Shown: positions 9,909-20,491 of the stretch, piece by piece
How positions within the stretch are numbered: the stretch's first letter is position 1
Layout: each line of letters starts with the position of its first letter
Source of the DNA: Polyangiaceae bacterium UTPRO1
GTDB lineage: Bacteria > Desulfobacterota > Binatia > UTPRO1
DNA: 44,456 bases
Direction: 5' to 3'
Assembly: GCA_002050235.1 (NCBI GenBank)
Contig: MWST01000039.1
Location: 1 to 44,456 of the forward strand
Notes under the pieces: generated by a model
Database searches by the model: none
The model's input: only the letters and a program-made list of their open reading frames with translations
Told to the model about the DNA's origin: nothing
Made by a program: the position numbers and the translations under genes

Positions 9909-9912
<4 letters not shown>
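7798..9912 (-). CDS. feoB: Ferrous iron transporter B
   Basis: 704 residues from the ATG at 9910-9912. The N-terminal G-protein domain has all the switches: P-loop GNPNVGKTT near residue 17, NYPGVTVE (G2), DLPGCYSL (G3) and NMID (G4). A helical spacer follows, then the polytopic membrane part with paired Gate motifs (GFACAVPAILATRTM, LPVYTLIIGALFP and GVGIVGAFAAREVF). FeoB imports Fe(II) across the inner membrane using GTP or ATP hydrolysis. Its length matches the family. The start overlaps the feoA stop by 4 bases (ATGA), so the two are coupled; no feoC is seen. The product is certain; regulation is not visible, and I found no convincing Fur box upstream of feoA. Confidence 0.97.
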
Positions 9913-12376
<2,464 letters not shown>

Positions 12377-12417
12377 CACCGGACCGGGGCCGCCGGCGCC
12401 GCGGCAGCGAAGCGGCG

Positions 12418-13749
12418 TCACTCTGCTCCCGGCAGCACCAGCCGGAAGGCGGCGCCCCCGAGCACCGACGCCCCGACGACGAGATCGCCGTCGTGGAGCC
12501 GCGCCACCATGCGCGCGATCGGCAGGCCGAGGCCGACGCTGCCCGGCGCCCGCGCTTCGTCGAGTCGGGTGAAGCGCTCGAAAACGCGCTCCCGCGCCGC
12601 CTCTGGGATCCCGGGGCCCGAGTCCTCGACGACCACTGCCGCTCGGCCGGCGTCCGTCGCGACGGCGATGCGCACCGTCGCACCCGGCTCGCTGTGCCGA
12701 AGCGCGTTCTCCAGCAGGTTCGCGATCGCACGCTCCAGGAGATGGCGATCGACGGCGACGCTGACCGGCGCCGGTGCCACGAGCAGGCGCTTCTCGCAGC
12801 GCTCCATCTCCGGAGCGTAGAGCTCCCCTAGATCGGCGACCAGGGCGCCGAGGTCGACGTCCTCTCGGGCGAGGCGCAGTCGCCCGTCCTCCCCTTTGGC
12901 GAGCAGCAGGAGCTGGTCGATCGTCCGGCGCATGGCATCGGCGGTCGCGTGGATGGCGGCGAGCGCATCGTCCTTGGCAGCAGCGTCGGTGGTGGTCGTG
13001 CAGGCCACCTCGGCCGTGTTCAGCATGCGGTGCACCGGGGTCCGCAGCTCGTGCGCGACGTCGGCGCTGAAGGCCGAGAGCCGGGCGAACGCCCACTCGA
13101 GGCGGGCGAGCACCTCGTTCGTCGCTGCCGCCAGTCGATCGACGTCGTCGCCGGTGCCGCGCTCGGGCACGCGCGCGGCCAGACGCCGCGAATCGATGGC
13201 GCGGATCGCCGCCGTGGTGTCGCGGAGCGGTTGCAGGGCGCGGCGCGCGCTCAGGATGCCGAGCGCGATCGCGCCGCCGAGACCGACGAGCACGACGACA
13301 CCGGCGCGCGCCGCGAGCTCGCCGCGCTCGCGTACGAAACGGCGAAGCGGCAGGGCGGCGGCGACGACGGTGCCGCCGGAGCCGCGCCGCTCGCGCACCA
13401 GGTATTCGTGCGCCCGTGCCAGGAGGGCGTCGCGCACCGTGGCGTGCCGCCTGATCACCGCGTCCGCCGGCCAGACGCCGCCGGCAGCGAGCGTGCGGCC
13501 GGCGCCGTCGCGTACCTGCCAGGCGGCCCCGGGATGCCAAACGCCTGCCTCGACCCCGCGCGCCGTCGCCGCAGCGACGACCGCGGCCAGGTCGTCGGCG
13601 ACTACCGCCTGTTCCTCCAACGCCTCTTCGAGCGCGTAGGCGAGGAGCCCGCAGAGCAGCAGCGACGTGAGGGCCGCCGTCACGCCGGCCAGGAGCAGGG
13701 CGAGGCGGACGTCGATACGCGCGCACCAGGCACGACGCCGGCGGCTCAT
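12418..13749 (-). CDS. Heavy-metal-type sensor histidine kinase (CusS-like)
   Basis: 443 residues. Membrane segments at about 14-38 and 148-167 enclose a periplasmic loop of about 105 residues with several His and acidic residues, the likely sensor. A HAMP linker follows (ALQPLRDTTAAIRAI... RVPERGTGDDVD), then the dimerisation helix with His233 in SADVAHELRTP, and the ATPase domain with N box (NLLENALRH), G1 (VEDSGPGIP), F (FERFTR) and G2 (GSVGLGLPI). The HAMP wording 'RxPxxGTGDDVDRL' is typical of the CusS/CopS/IrlS group that responds to copper or silver. Its ATG overlaps the response-regulator stop by 4 bases. Context (divergent RND efflux operon) supports metal sensing; the exact ion is not shown. 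Confidence 0.9.
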   Translation of the reverse strand: MSRRRRAWCARIDVRLALLLAGVTAALTSLLLCGLLAYALEEALEEQAVVADDLAAVVAAATARGVEAGVWHPGAAWQVRDGAGRTLAAGGVWPADAVIRRHATVRDALLARAHEYLVRERRGSGGTVVAAALPLRRFVRERGELAARAGVVVLVGLGGAIALGILSARRALQPLRDTTAAIRAIDSRRLAARVPERGTGDDVDRLAAATNEVLARLEWAFARLSAFSADVAHELRTPVHRMLNTAEVACTTTTDAAAKDDALAAIHATADAMRRTIDQLLLLAKGEDGRLRLAREDVDLGALVADLGELYAPEMERCEKRLLVAPAPVSVAVDRHLLERAIANLLENALRHSEPGATVRIAVATDAGRAAVVVEDSGPGIPEAARERVFERFTRLDEARAPGSVGLGLPIARMVARLHDGDLVVGASVLGGAAFRLVLPGAE

Positions 13750-14423
13750 GCCGGCGTCCCGTCGCCGAGCGCGTAGCCGATTCCACGCACGGTGCGGATC
13801 GCCCCTGCCGCACCCGCCAGCTCGAGCTTCCGCCGCAGCCGTCCGACGTGCACGTCGACGACGTTGGTGCCGGGATCGAAGCGATACCCCCAGACCGCGG
13901 CGAGCAGGTCGCGGCGGGTCACCGTGTCGCCGCCGTGCTCGGCGAGTGCGAACAACAGATCGAACTCGACCCGGGTGAGATCGAGACGTCGGGTTCCGAC
14001 ACTGGCATGCCGGTGCACCGGGTCGAGATCGATGCCGGCGGCGCGGAAGGGGTCGACGCGGCGGGCGGGACGGCGCAGGAGGGCGCGCAGTCGCGCCAGG
14101 AGCTCGGCGAACGCGAACGGCTTGCCGAGATAGTCGTCGGCGCCGCGCTCGAGGCCGTCGACGCGATCGGCGACGCCGTCGAGCGCGGTCAGCATCAGCA
14201 CCGGCACGTCGTCGCCGGCGCTGCGCAGATGCCGCAGGACATCGTATCCGCTGCCGCCCGGCACCATGACGTCGAGGACCGCGACGGTGAAACGACGGAG
14301 CCCGAGCTGGCGCAGGGCCTCGGCGCCGGTCGCGGCCCAGGTCACCGCGAATCCGCAGCGCTCGAGTCCGGCGCGGAGCGCGTCGGCCGCCGCGGCATCG
14401 TCTTCCAGCAGGAGCAGGTGCAC
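13746..14423 (-). CDS. OmpR-family response regulator (CusR/CopR-like)
   Basis: 225 residues from a GTG at 14421-14423; the protein begins directly with the receiver strand VHLLLLEDD, so an earlier start is unlikely. The receiver has acidic Asp8 and Asp9, phospho-acceptor Asp51 (LDVMVPG), the switch Thr (LMLTALD) and Lys in GKPF. The C-terminal winged helix has LTRVEFDLLFALAEH and the recognition helix region TNVVDVHVGRLRRKLE, ending with RTVRGIGYAL, all typical of OmpR/CopR/CusR proteins. It should bind the palindrome at 14494-14509 and activate the divergent efflux operon when phosphorylated by the coupled kinase. This is inference from gene order and the site. Confidence 0.92.
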   Translation of the reverse strand: MHLLLLEDDAAAADALRAGLERCGFAVTWAATGAEALRQLGLRRFTVAVLDVMVPGGSGYDVLRHLRSAGDDVPVLMLTALDGVADRVDGLERGADDYLGKPFAFAELLARLRALLRRPARRVDPFRAAGIDLDPVHRHASVGTRRLDLTRVEFDLLFALAEHGGDTVTRRDLLAAVWGYRFDPGTNVVDVHVGRLRRKLELAGAAGAIRTVRGIGYALGDGTPA

Positions 14424-14493
14424 CGGCGGCCATGCTAGCCGGTGCCAGTAGCGCCCGAACAGAGGACCGGCGCCGAATCCCTCCGGCGGTCGG

Positions 14494-14509
14494 ATGACAA
14501 GCGCGTCAT
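14494..14509. promoter_or_regulatory. Candidate CusR/CopR operator
   Basis: ATGAC-N6-GTCAT forms a perfect inverted repeat in the gap between the response regulator and the TolC-like gene. The E. coli CusR box, as I recall it, is built on the same half-sites with the same 6-base spacing (ATGAC AATGTT GTCAT). The ATG within the left arm is in frame with the downstream gene but is better read as part of the operator than as a start codon. Confidence 0.65.
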
Positions 14510-14577
14510 GTTCGCCGGACGCTCTTGCCGCCCGCCTCCCGCTCCCGCACCGTAGCGCGGTGGCGAGACTCCGGCCG

Positions 14578-15969
14578 ATGTGCGCAACCGCGACGATGGC
14601 GCTTGCCGGTGCGCTCGCGGCGGGCGCCTGCCAGCACGTCCCGCCGCGGCCGCTCTCGCCCGCGGCGACGGCGGCGGCGCTCGCCGGGCGCAGCCTCGAC
14701 GCTCCCGAGCTCGCGCGCTTCGTCGCCGCGGCGCTCGGCCGCGCCCCGAACGTCTGGCCTCCCCGGCGCTGGGATCTGCCGACCCTCACCCTCGCCGCGC
14801 TCTGGTTCCAACCGTCGCTCGGGGTCGCCCGCGCCCATGCCGCCGCCGCCGGTGCGGCGGTCACGACGGCGCGCGCCTGGCCCAATCCGACCCTGGCACT
14901 CACTCCCGAATACAGCACCAACGCCGTCACCGTGCCGTCACCGTGGCTTGCCGCAGTGCACCTCGACTGGACGATCGAGACCGCCGGAAAGCGCCGGCGG
15001 CGGCTCGAACGGGCGCGCGCCAATGCCGAAGCGGCGGGCGCCGCGGTAACCGGTGAAGCCTGGCGCGTGCGCCGCCAGCTCGCTGCGGCGCTGGTGACGC
15101 TCGCCGCCACGCGCGCCCGCGCGGCGACGCTCGCCGCGGAAGTCGCCGCCGACGAGCGCCTGGTAGCACTCGCCGCAGGGCGCGAGCGCGCCGGAGCCGC
15201 GTCCGCCGCCGCCGCCGCCCCGCTCCGCATGGCCTTGCTGCAGGCGACGACGGAGCAGGCGACGGCCGCCGCCGCGGTCGCCGAGGCCCTGAGCGGCGTT
15301 GCCGCCGCCGTCGGCGTCCCGACACAGGCGCTCGCGGAGCTCGCCTTGCCGTCCGGGCTCGACGACGACGAACGGCTGCAGCTGCTCGCCCTCGCCCCCG
15401 ATGCGGCGCGCCGATGCGCGCTCCTCGGCCGCGCCGACCTGCGCCAGGCGCTCGCCGCCTACGCTGCAACGGAGGCGGGTCTCGCCCTCGAGCTCGCCCG
15501 TCAGTACCCCGACGTACACCTCGGCCCGGGCTACCAATTCGATCAAGGCCAGAACAAGTGGAGCGTCGGCCTATCGGTGGATCTGCCGCTCCTGAACCGG
15601 AACGAAGGCCCGATCGCCGAAGCGGTGGCGGCACGCGCCGAAGCCGCAGCGCAGCTGCTCGCCGTCCAGGCAGCGGCGCTCGCAGAGGTCGAGCGGGCGC
15701 TGGCGCGCCGGGACGGCGCCACCAGCCGCGTCGCGCGCGAGCTCGCGACGCTGGCGGCTCGCGAGCGCGAGCTGCGCCGCGCGCACGCGGCCCTCGCCGC
15801 CGGCGCACTCGACCGCACGGCGGTCGTCGTCTTCGAGCTCGAGCGGACGCGGGCGGCACGCGCCGCCGCCGAGGCCGAGAGCGCGCTCGCACAGGCGCTC
15901 GTCGATCTCGAGGCCGTGATCGAAGGTCCGCCCTCGGCCCTGCCGGCCGTGGTCGCCGACGCCCCATGA
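14578..15969 (+). CDS. TolC/CusC-like outer-membrane efflux lipoprotein
   Basis: 463 residues from the ATG at 14578. The short signal (MCATATMALAGALAAGACQ) contains a lipobox-like AGAC with Cys18; an ATG at 14494 in the same frame lies inside the likely operator. The two halves show the repeated outer-membrane-factor pattern: ARAWPNPTLALTPEYS and, later, QYPDVHLGPGYQFDQGQNKW with SVGLSVDLPLLNRNEGPI, the conserved strand-turn before the second alpha-helical barrel segment. Long Ala/Arg/Glu helices form the periplasmic tunnel. It should trimerise and form the exit duct for the RND pump encoded downstream. Its stop overlaps the adaptor ATG by 4 bases. Confidence 0.9.
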   Translation: MCATATMALAGALAAGACQHVPPRPLSPAATAAALAGRSLDAPELARFVAAALGRAPNVWPPRRWDLPTLTLAALWFQPSLGVARAHAAAAGAAVTTARAWPNPTLALTPEYSTNAVTVPSPWLAAVHLDWTIETAGKRRRRLERARANAEAAGAAVTGEAWRVRRQLAAALVTLAATRARAATLAAEVAADERLVALAAGRERAGAASAAAAAPLRMALLQATTEQATAAAAVAEALSGVAAAVGVPTQALAELALPSGLDDDERLQLLALAPDAARRCALLGRADLRQALAAYAATEAGLALELARQYPDVHLGPGYQFDQGQNKWSVGLSVDLPLLNRNEGPIAEAVAARAEAAAQLLAVQAAALAEVERALARRDGATSRVARELATLAARERELRRAHAALAAGALDRTAVVVFELERTRAARAAAEAESALAQALVDLEAVIEGPPSALPAVVADAP

Positions 15970-16952
15970 TCGTCCGTCCGGCGCGCAGCGTCCCGCGTCT
16001 GCTCACAGCCGCCCTGCTGGCAGCCGCGCTCGTGGTCGGCGGCTGCCGTCGCGCGCCCGGCGCCGGTCACGAGGCGGCGGAGGCGCCGCTGCCGCCGCCG
16101 GAAAACGGTGCCCCCCGGCGGCTGGCGCTGAGCGCCGACGCCGCCGCGCGCGCCGGCATCCGCACCGAAGTCGCCGTGCCAGCGGCCGGGGGTCGCGAGA
16201 TCGATGCCTTCGCGACGGTGCTCGATCCCTTGCCCCTGCTCGCGGCCAGGCATGCGCTCGCCGCCGCCCGCGCCTGCGCCGACACCGCCGGCCGCGAGCT
16301 CGAACGCATGCTCCGGCTGCGCCGCGAGGACGAGAACGCGTCGGCACGCGACGTGGAAGCCGCGCGCGCGGCACTGGCGACAGCGACCGCGGCGCTCGCC
16401 GACGCCACGGCGCGCCTGCGCCTCGGCTGGGGACCCCTCGCCGACGCCGGCGACGCGCTCGCAGGCGAGCTCCTCGACGGCACGACCGCGCTCGCCCGCA
16501 TCGACCTGCCGCCCGGAGCGCACCTGACGGCGCCGCCGGCCGCCGCGGTCGCCGTCACCGCCGCCGCCGATCCGACGCTGCGGGCGACGGCGCGTCTCGT
16601 CGGCCGTGCGCCGGCGACCGATCCGGCGCTGCAGGGCGAGAGCTGGCTCGCCGCGCTTCCCGGCGGCCAATTCGCCATCGGCATGGTGCTCATGGCGACG
16701 CTCGCGGTGGACGGCGCGGCTACCGGCGTCGCCGTGCCTGTCGCCGCCGTCGTCTGGGTCGACGCCGCCCCGGCCGTTTACCTCATGACCGCAGCGGACG
16801 AGGTCGAACGTCGGCAGATCACGGTCGCCGGCCGCGATCGCGGTCGCTGGATCGTCACCGCCGGCCTCGCTCCGGGCGACCGCATCGTCACCGAGGGAAC
16901 GGCGCGCCTGTTCTCGGCCGAGCTGTTCTCTGCGAGCGCGGCGGCGGATTGA
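15966..16952 (+). CDS. RND efflux periplasmic adaptor (membrane-fusion) subunit
   Basis: 328 residues, beginning at the ATG that overlaps the upstream stop (15966-15969). The N-terminus is a lipoprotein signal with lipobox VGGC. A helical hairpin lies at about 85-155 (AARHALAAARACADTAGRELERMLRLRR...ASARDVEAAR), and beta-barrel/membrane-proximal parts follow, including QFAIGMVLMATLAV, VAVPVAAVVWVDAAPAVYL and VTAGLAPGDRIVTEGTARL, the last being diagnostic for CusB/CzcB-like adaptors. It is shorter than CusB (about 400 residues) and lacks an N-terminal Met cluster, so the direct metal-handing role known for CusB cannot be assumed. It links the inner-membrane pump to the outer-membrane duct. Confidence 0.88.
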   Translation: MIVRPARSVPRLLTAALLAAALVVGGCRRAPGAGHEAAEAPLPPPENGAPRRLALSADAAARAGIRTEVAVPAAGGREIDAFATVLDPLPLLAARHALAAARACADTAGRELERMLRLRREDENASARDVEAARAALATATAALADATARLRLGWGPLADAGDALAGELLDGTTALARIDLPPGAHLTAPPAAAVAVTAAADPTLRATARLVGRAPATDPALQGESWLAALPGGQFAIGMVLMATLAVDGAATGVAVPVAAVVWVDAAPAVYLMTAADEVERRQITVAGRDRGRWIVTAGLAPGDRIVTEGTARLFSAELFSASAAAD

Positions 16953-16961
16953 GCGCCGCAC

Positions 16962-19900
16962 ATGCTGCGCGCGATCATCGCCGGCTCGCTGCACCACCGC
17001 GGCGTAGTCCTGACGCTCGCCGCCGCACTCTTCGCCTACGGCGTATGGACCGCGGGACGCGCTCGCGTCGACGTGCTGCCGGACTTCGCGCCGCCGCAGG
17101 TCGACGTGCAGACCGAGGCCCCCGGCTTCGCGCCCGAGCAGGTGGAGCAGCTGGTGACCCTGCCGATCGAGACGGCGCTCGGCGGCGTCCAGGGGCTCGC
17201 GAGCTTGCGCTCGGAGTCGATTCCTGGCCTCTCGGTGGTCACCGCCGTCTTCGCCGACGCCGTCGACGTGTACACCGCACGCCAAGCCCTCGCCGAGCGT
17301 CTGGCGGACGTGGCGCCGCGCCTGCCGGCCGGCGTCATGCCGCCGCGTCTGTCGCCGCTCACGTCCGCCACGATGGACGTCTTGAAGATCGGGCTCACGT
17401 CGGCGGTGCAGTCGCCGCTGGAGCTGCGTACGCTCGCCGACTGGACGCTCCGCCCGCGCCTCCTCATGGTGCCCGGCGTCGCCCGCGTCAACGTCTTCGG
17501 CGGCGAGGTCCGCCAGATACAGATACAAGCGCAACCGGCGGCGCTTCACGCGCACGGATTGACCCTCGCCGACCTGGTCGCCAGCGCGCGCGCCGCCACC
17601 GCGATCCGCGGCGCCGGCTTCGTCGACACCCCGAGCCAGCGGATCACCATCGATGCGACCGCCGGCGGTCGCTCCGCCGACGAGCTCGGGCGCACGATCG
17701 TCGCCACCGTCGCCGGGCGGCCGGTGCGGCTCGCCGACGTGGCGCAGGTCGGAGAAGGACCGGCGCCACGCTTCGGCGACGCCGTCGTACAAGGCGAGCC
17801 CGGCGTCCTGCTGACGCTTTCGTCCGCATACGGTGCCAACACCCTCGAAGTGACGCGCGGCCTGGAAGCAGCGCTCGCCGAGCTTCGGCCCAGGCTGGAG
17901 CGCGACGGCGTGAGCCTGCTGCCGGCACTCCATCGACCGGCGACCTTCATCGAGTCGGCCCTCGCCAACCTGCGCCGGACCCTGATGCTCGGCGCGCTCC
18001 TGGTGGTGATGGTGCTGTTGATCTTCCTCCAGGATGTGCGCGCCGCCTTCGTATCGTTGACGGCCATTCCGCTGTCGCTCCTGGCAGCGGTGATCGTGCT
18101 CACGCGCGCCGGCATCGCCCTCGACACGATGTCGCTCGGCGGACTCGCCATCGCCATCGGCGAGGTCGTGGACGACGCCATCATAGATGTCGACAACATC
18201 GCTCGGCGCCTGCGCGCCGCCGGCGGCGCGCGCACGCCGAGCGCGATCGCGGCAATCGCCCTCTCGGCTTCCCTGGAGGTGCGTCAGGCCGTGGTCTTCG
18301 CCACGCTCGCGGTAGCGCTCGTCTTCGTTCCGCTCCTCGGCCTCGGCGGCCTGCAGGGCCGGTTTTTCGCACCCCTCGCAACCAGCTATCTGCTCGCGGT
18401 CTTTGCCTCCCTCGCCGTCGCGCTCACGGTGACGCCGGCACTGGCCGTGACCCTGCTCGGGGGACGGCCGCGGACGGCGGCCCCGCGCCTGCAAGCGGCG
18501 GCTGCGGCGGCCTACGAACGCCTGCTGGCGTGGGTGTGGCGCCGCGAGCGCGCCGTACTCGCCGCCGTCACCGCAGCGGCGCTCGCCGCCTTCCTCCTCC
18601 TGCCGACGCTCGGCGGCGAGTTCCTCCCCGAGTTCCGGGAGCACCACCTGGTGATCCAGCTAACCACGGCGCCCGGCACCTCGATGGAGGCCATGCGCGA
18701 CCTCGGGCGCCGGCTGTCGCGCGACCTCCTGGCGCTCCCCGGCGTCCGGACCGTGGAGCAACAGAACGGGCGCGCCGAACAAGGGGAGGACACCTGGGGT
18801 CCGAACCGCGGCGAGCTGCACGTCGAGCTCGCCGCCGACGCCGACGACGCGGCGACGACGGCTCGGGTTCGCACCCTCCTCGCCGCCACTCCGGGCATCC
18901 AGTCCGAAGTGCTCACGTTCCTGGGAGACCGCATCTCCGAAACCATCAGCGGCGAAGCCGCGCCGGTGGTCGTCAACGTCTTCGGCGACGACCTCGACCT
19001 CCTCGATGCCAAAGCCCGAGAGATCGCCGCGGTCGTGCGCGACACGCCCGGCGCCGTGGACGTCCGTGTCGAGCTCGCCGCGGCCGCGCCGCACGTCGCC
19101 GTCCGCATGCACCCGGAGGCGCTGGCGCGGCGCGGCTTCCGGCCGGCCGAGGTCTTCGATGCGCTCGCAACCGCCTTCGCCGGCACGACCGCCGGTCAGG
19201 TGTATCGCGGCCAGCAGCCCATCGACGTCGTCGTCGCGCTCCCGGCCGCCGACCGCACCGATCCGCTAGCGGTCGCCGACCTGCTGGTTCAAAACGCCGC
19301 CGGCGGCATCGCGCCGCTGCGAGTGCTCGCCGACGTCGCGGTAGCTACGGCCCGCGACATCGTCCGCCACGAGGGCGGCAAACGGCGGCAGACCGTGACC
19401 AGCAGCTACAGCGGCCGCGACGTGACGACGTTCGTCGCCGATGTCGAGGAGCGGCTGGCGCGCATCGTCGTGCCGACGGACGTCTACCTGACGGTCACCG
19501 GAACCGCGCAAGCGCGGGCCGGCGCGGTGCGCGACCTCGCCTTCCAAGCCGCCCTCGGCGTCATCGGCGTCGCCCTCCTCTTGACGGTCGTCGCCGGCCA
19601 TCCGCGCAACCTGGCGCTCCTCCTCCTGAACCTGCCGCTCGCGCTCGCAGGCGGCATCGCCGCCGCGGCGGCGACCGGCACCGGCTTGTCGCTGGGGGCG
19701 CTGGTCGGCTTCGTCGCCCTCTTCGGCATCACGCTACGCAATGCGATCCTGATGCTCGCCCACTACCGCTTCCTCGTCGACGTCGAAGGCCTACCGTGGA
19801 CGACGGCGACGGTGATCCGCGGCGCCCGCGACCGCCTGCTGCCGATCCTGATGACGGCGCTGGTCACCGGCCTCGGGCTCCTGCCGGTCGCGCTCGCGTC

Positions 19901-20075
19901 GGGGGAGCCGGGCGGAGAGGTCGACGGCCCGATGGCGATCGTGATCCTCGGCGGCCTCGTCTCCTCGACGGCGTTGAACCTCCTGGTCCTGCCGACGCTC
20001 GCTGCGCGCTACGGACGCTTCGCGCCCGCCGCGGCGGCCGCCGGCGCCGATGCCGCTACGGCGCCGCTCGCGTGA
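16962..20075 (+). CDS. Heavy-metal-type RND efflux permease (CusA/CzcA family)
   Basis: 1037 residues, nine bases after the adaptor stop. Typical HME-RND architecture: TM1 near residue 12-28, the motif ARVDVLPDFAPPQVDVQTEAPGF-type entry (VDVLPDF is a family hallmark), a large periplasmic loop, TM2-6 from about 335, a second loop, and TM8-12 to the end. The TM4 proton-relay segment at about 396-412 reads AIGEVVDDAIIDVDNI. This differs from CusA (GAMVDAAIVMIEN) and CzcA, having a Glu and four Asp, and belongs to a branch whose substrate I cannot name. With the TolC-like and adaptor proteins it forms a tripartite proton-driven exporter; the adjoining CusRS-like pair favours a metal cation. Confidence 0.93.
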   Translation: MLRAIIAGSLHHRGVVLTLAAALFAYGVWTAGRARVDVLPDFAPPQVDVQTEAPGFAPEQVEQLVTLPIETALGGVQGLASLRSESIPGLSVVTAVFADAVDVYTARQALAERLADVAPRLPAGVMPPRLSPLTSATMDVLKIGLTSAVQSPLELRTLADWTLRPRLLMVPGVARVNVFGGEVRQIQIQAQPAALHAHGLTLADLVASARAATAIRGAGFVDTPSQRITIDATAGGRSADELGRTIVATVAGRPVRLADVAQVGEGPAPRFGDAVVQGEPGVLLTLSSAYGANTLEVTRGLEAALAELRPRLERDGVSLLPALHRPATFIESALANLRRTLMLGALLVVMVLLIFLQDVRAAFVSLTAIPLSLLAAVIVLTRAGIALDTMSLGGLAIAIGEVVDDAIIDVDNIARRLRAAGGARTPSAIAAIALSASLEVRQAVVFATLAVALVFVPLLGLGGLQGRFFAPLATSYLLAVFASLAVALTVTPALAVTLLGGRPRTAAPRLQAAAAAAYERLLAWVWRRERAVLAAVTAAALAAFLLLPTLGGEFLPEFREHHLVIQLTTAPGTSMEAMRDLGRRLSRDLLALPGVRTVEQQNGRAEQGEDTWGPNRGELHVELAADADDAATTARVRTLLAATPGIQSEVLTFLGDRISETISGEAAPVVVNVFGDDLDLLDAKAREIAAVVRDTPGAVDVRVELAAAAPHVAVRMHPEALARRGFRPAEVFDALATAFAGTTAGQVYRGQQPIDVVVALPAADRTDPLAVADLLVQNAAGGIAPLRVLADVAVATARDIVRHEGGKRRQTVTSSYSGRDVTTFVADVEERLARIVVPTDVYLTVTGTAQARAGAVRDLAFQAALGVIGVALLLTVVAGHPRNLALLLLNLPLALAGGIAAAAATGTGLSLGALVGFVALFGITLRNAILMLAHYRFLVDVEGLPWTTATVIRGARDRLLPILMTALVTGLGLLPVALASGEPGGEVDGPMAIVILGGLVSSTALNLLVLPTLAARYGRFAPAAAAAGADAATAPLA

Positions 20076-20152
20076 GCCGCCCTACGAGCCCCAGCGCGGA
20101 CACGGGCGCTCCGGATGGCCGGCGCCGACGCGCTACGGCGCCGCTCGGCGTA
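20041..20152 (+). repeat. Duplicated 3' tail of the RND permease gene
   Basis: About 30 bases at 20041-20070, encoding the last residues of the permease, recur at 20119-20147 with one indel and one or two mismatches. Each copy contains the pair GGCGCCG...CGGCGCC, which can fold as a 7-base-pair hairpin, so the second copy may act as the terminator. Confidence 0.6.
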
Positions 20153-20191
20153 CCGTGACGAGGGCCCTCGGGCGCGCTACTCTGCCGGCCC

Positions 20192-20488
20192 GTGACCGCC
20201 GCCCCGCACGCTGCGCGCCTCCGCCTCCGCCTCGCGGTCACCGGCCGCGTGCAGGGCGTCTGGTACCGCGGCGCCGCCGCCGAGGAGGCGCGGCGGCTCG
20301 GCGTCGACGGCTGGGTGCGGAACCGCGCCGACGGCAGCGTCGAGGTGCTGGTCGAGGGGCCGCCGGACGCCGTGCAGGCGCTCGTCGCTTGGTGCCGTAC
20401 GGGTCCGCCCGCAGCCCGGGTGCGCGAGGTCGGCACCGTCAGCGAACCCGTCGGCGCCGACCTCGTCGGCTTCCACATCCGATCCTGA
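20192..20488 (+). CDS. acyP: Acylphosphatase
   Basis: 98 residues from a GTG start. The ferredoxin-like fold shows the active-site loop GRVQGVWYR with Arg26 (phosphate binding) and the catalytic Asn44 in GWVRNRADGSVEVLVEG, the exact pattern of bacterial acylphosphatases. It hydrolyses the carboxyl-phosphate bond of acyl phosphates in the cytoplasm. Length is normal (90-100 residues). The MFS gene begins four bases after its stop, so the two are very probably cotranscribed, though no functional link is evident. Confidence 0.95.
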   Translation: MTAAPHAARLRLRLAVTGRVQGVWYRGAAAEEARRLGVDGWVRNRADGSVEVLVEGPPDAVQALVAWCRTGPPAARVREVGTVSEPVGADLVGFHIRS

Positions 20489-20491
20489 CGG

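Noticed and set aside
14494..14577. Start of the TolC-like gene at ATG 14494
   Set aside because: The ATG lies in the operator palindrome, and the added residues would hide the lipoprotein signal beginning at 14578.
15543..18647. Minus-strand open frame of 1034 codons opposite the efflux operon
   Set aside because: It spans three genuine genes with full motif sets on the plus strand and has low-complexity Arg/Gly/Glu composition.
16949..20158. Second plus-strand frame of 1069 codons over the RND permease
   Set aside because: It is a +1 or +2 shadow of the permease made of Arg/Pro/Ala; the permease frame has clear transmembrane and family motifs.
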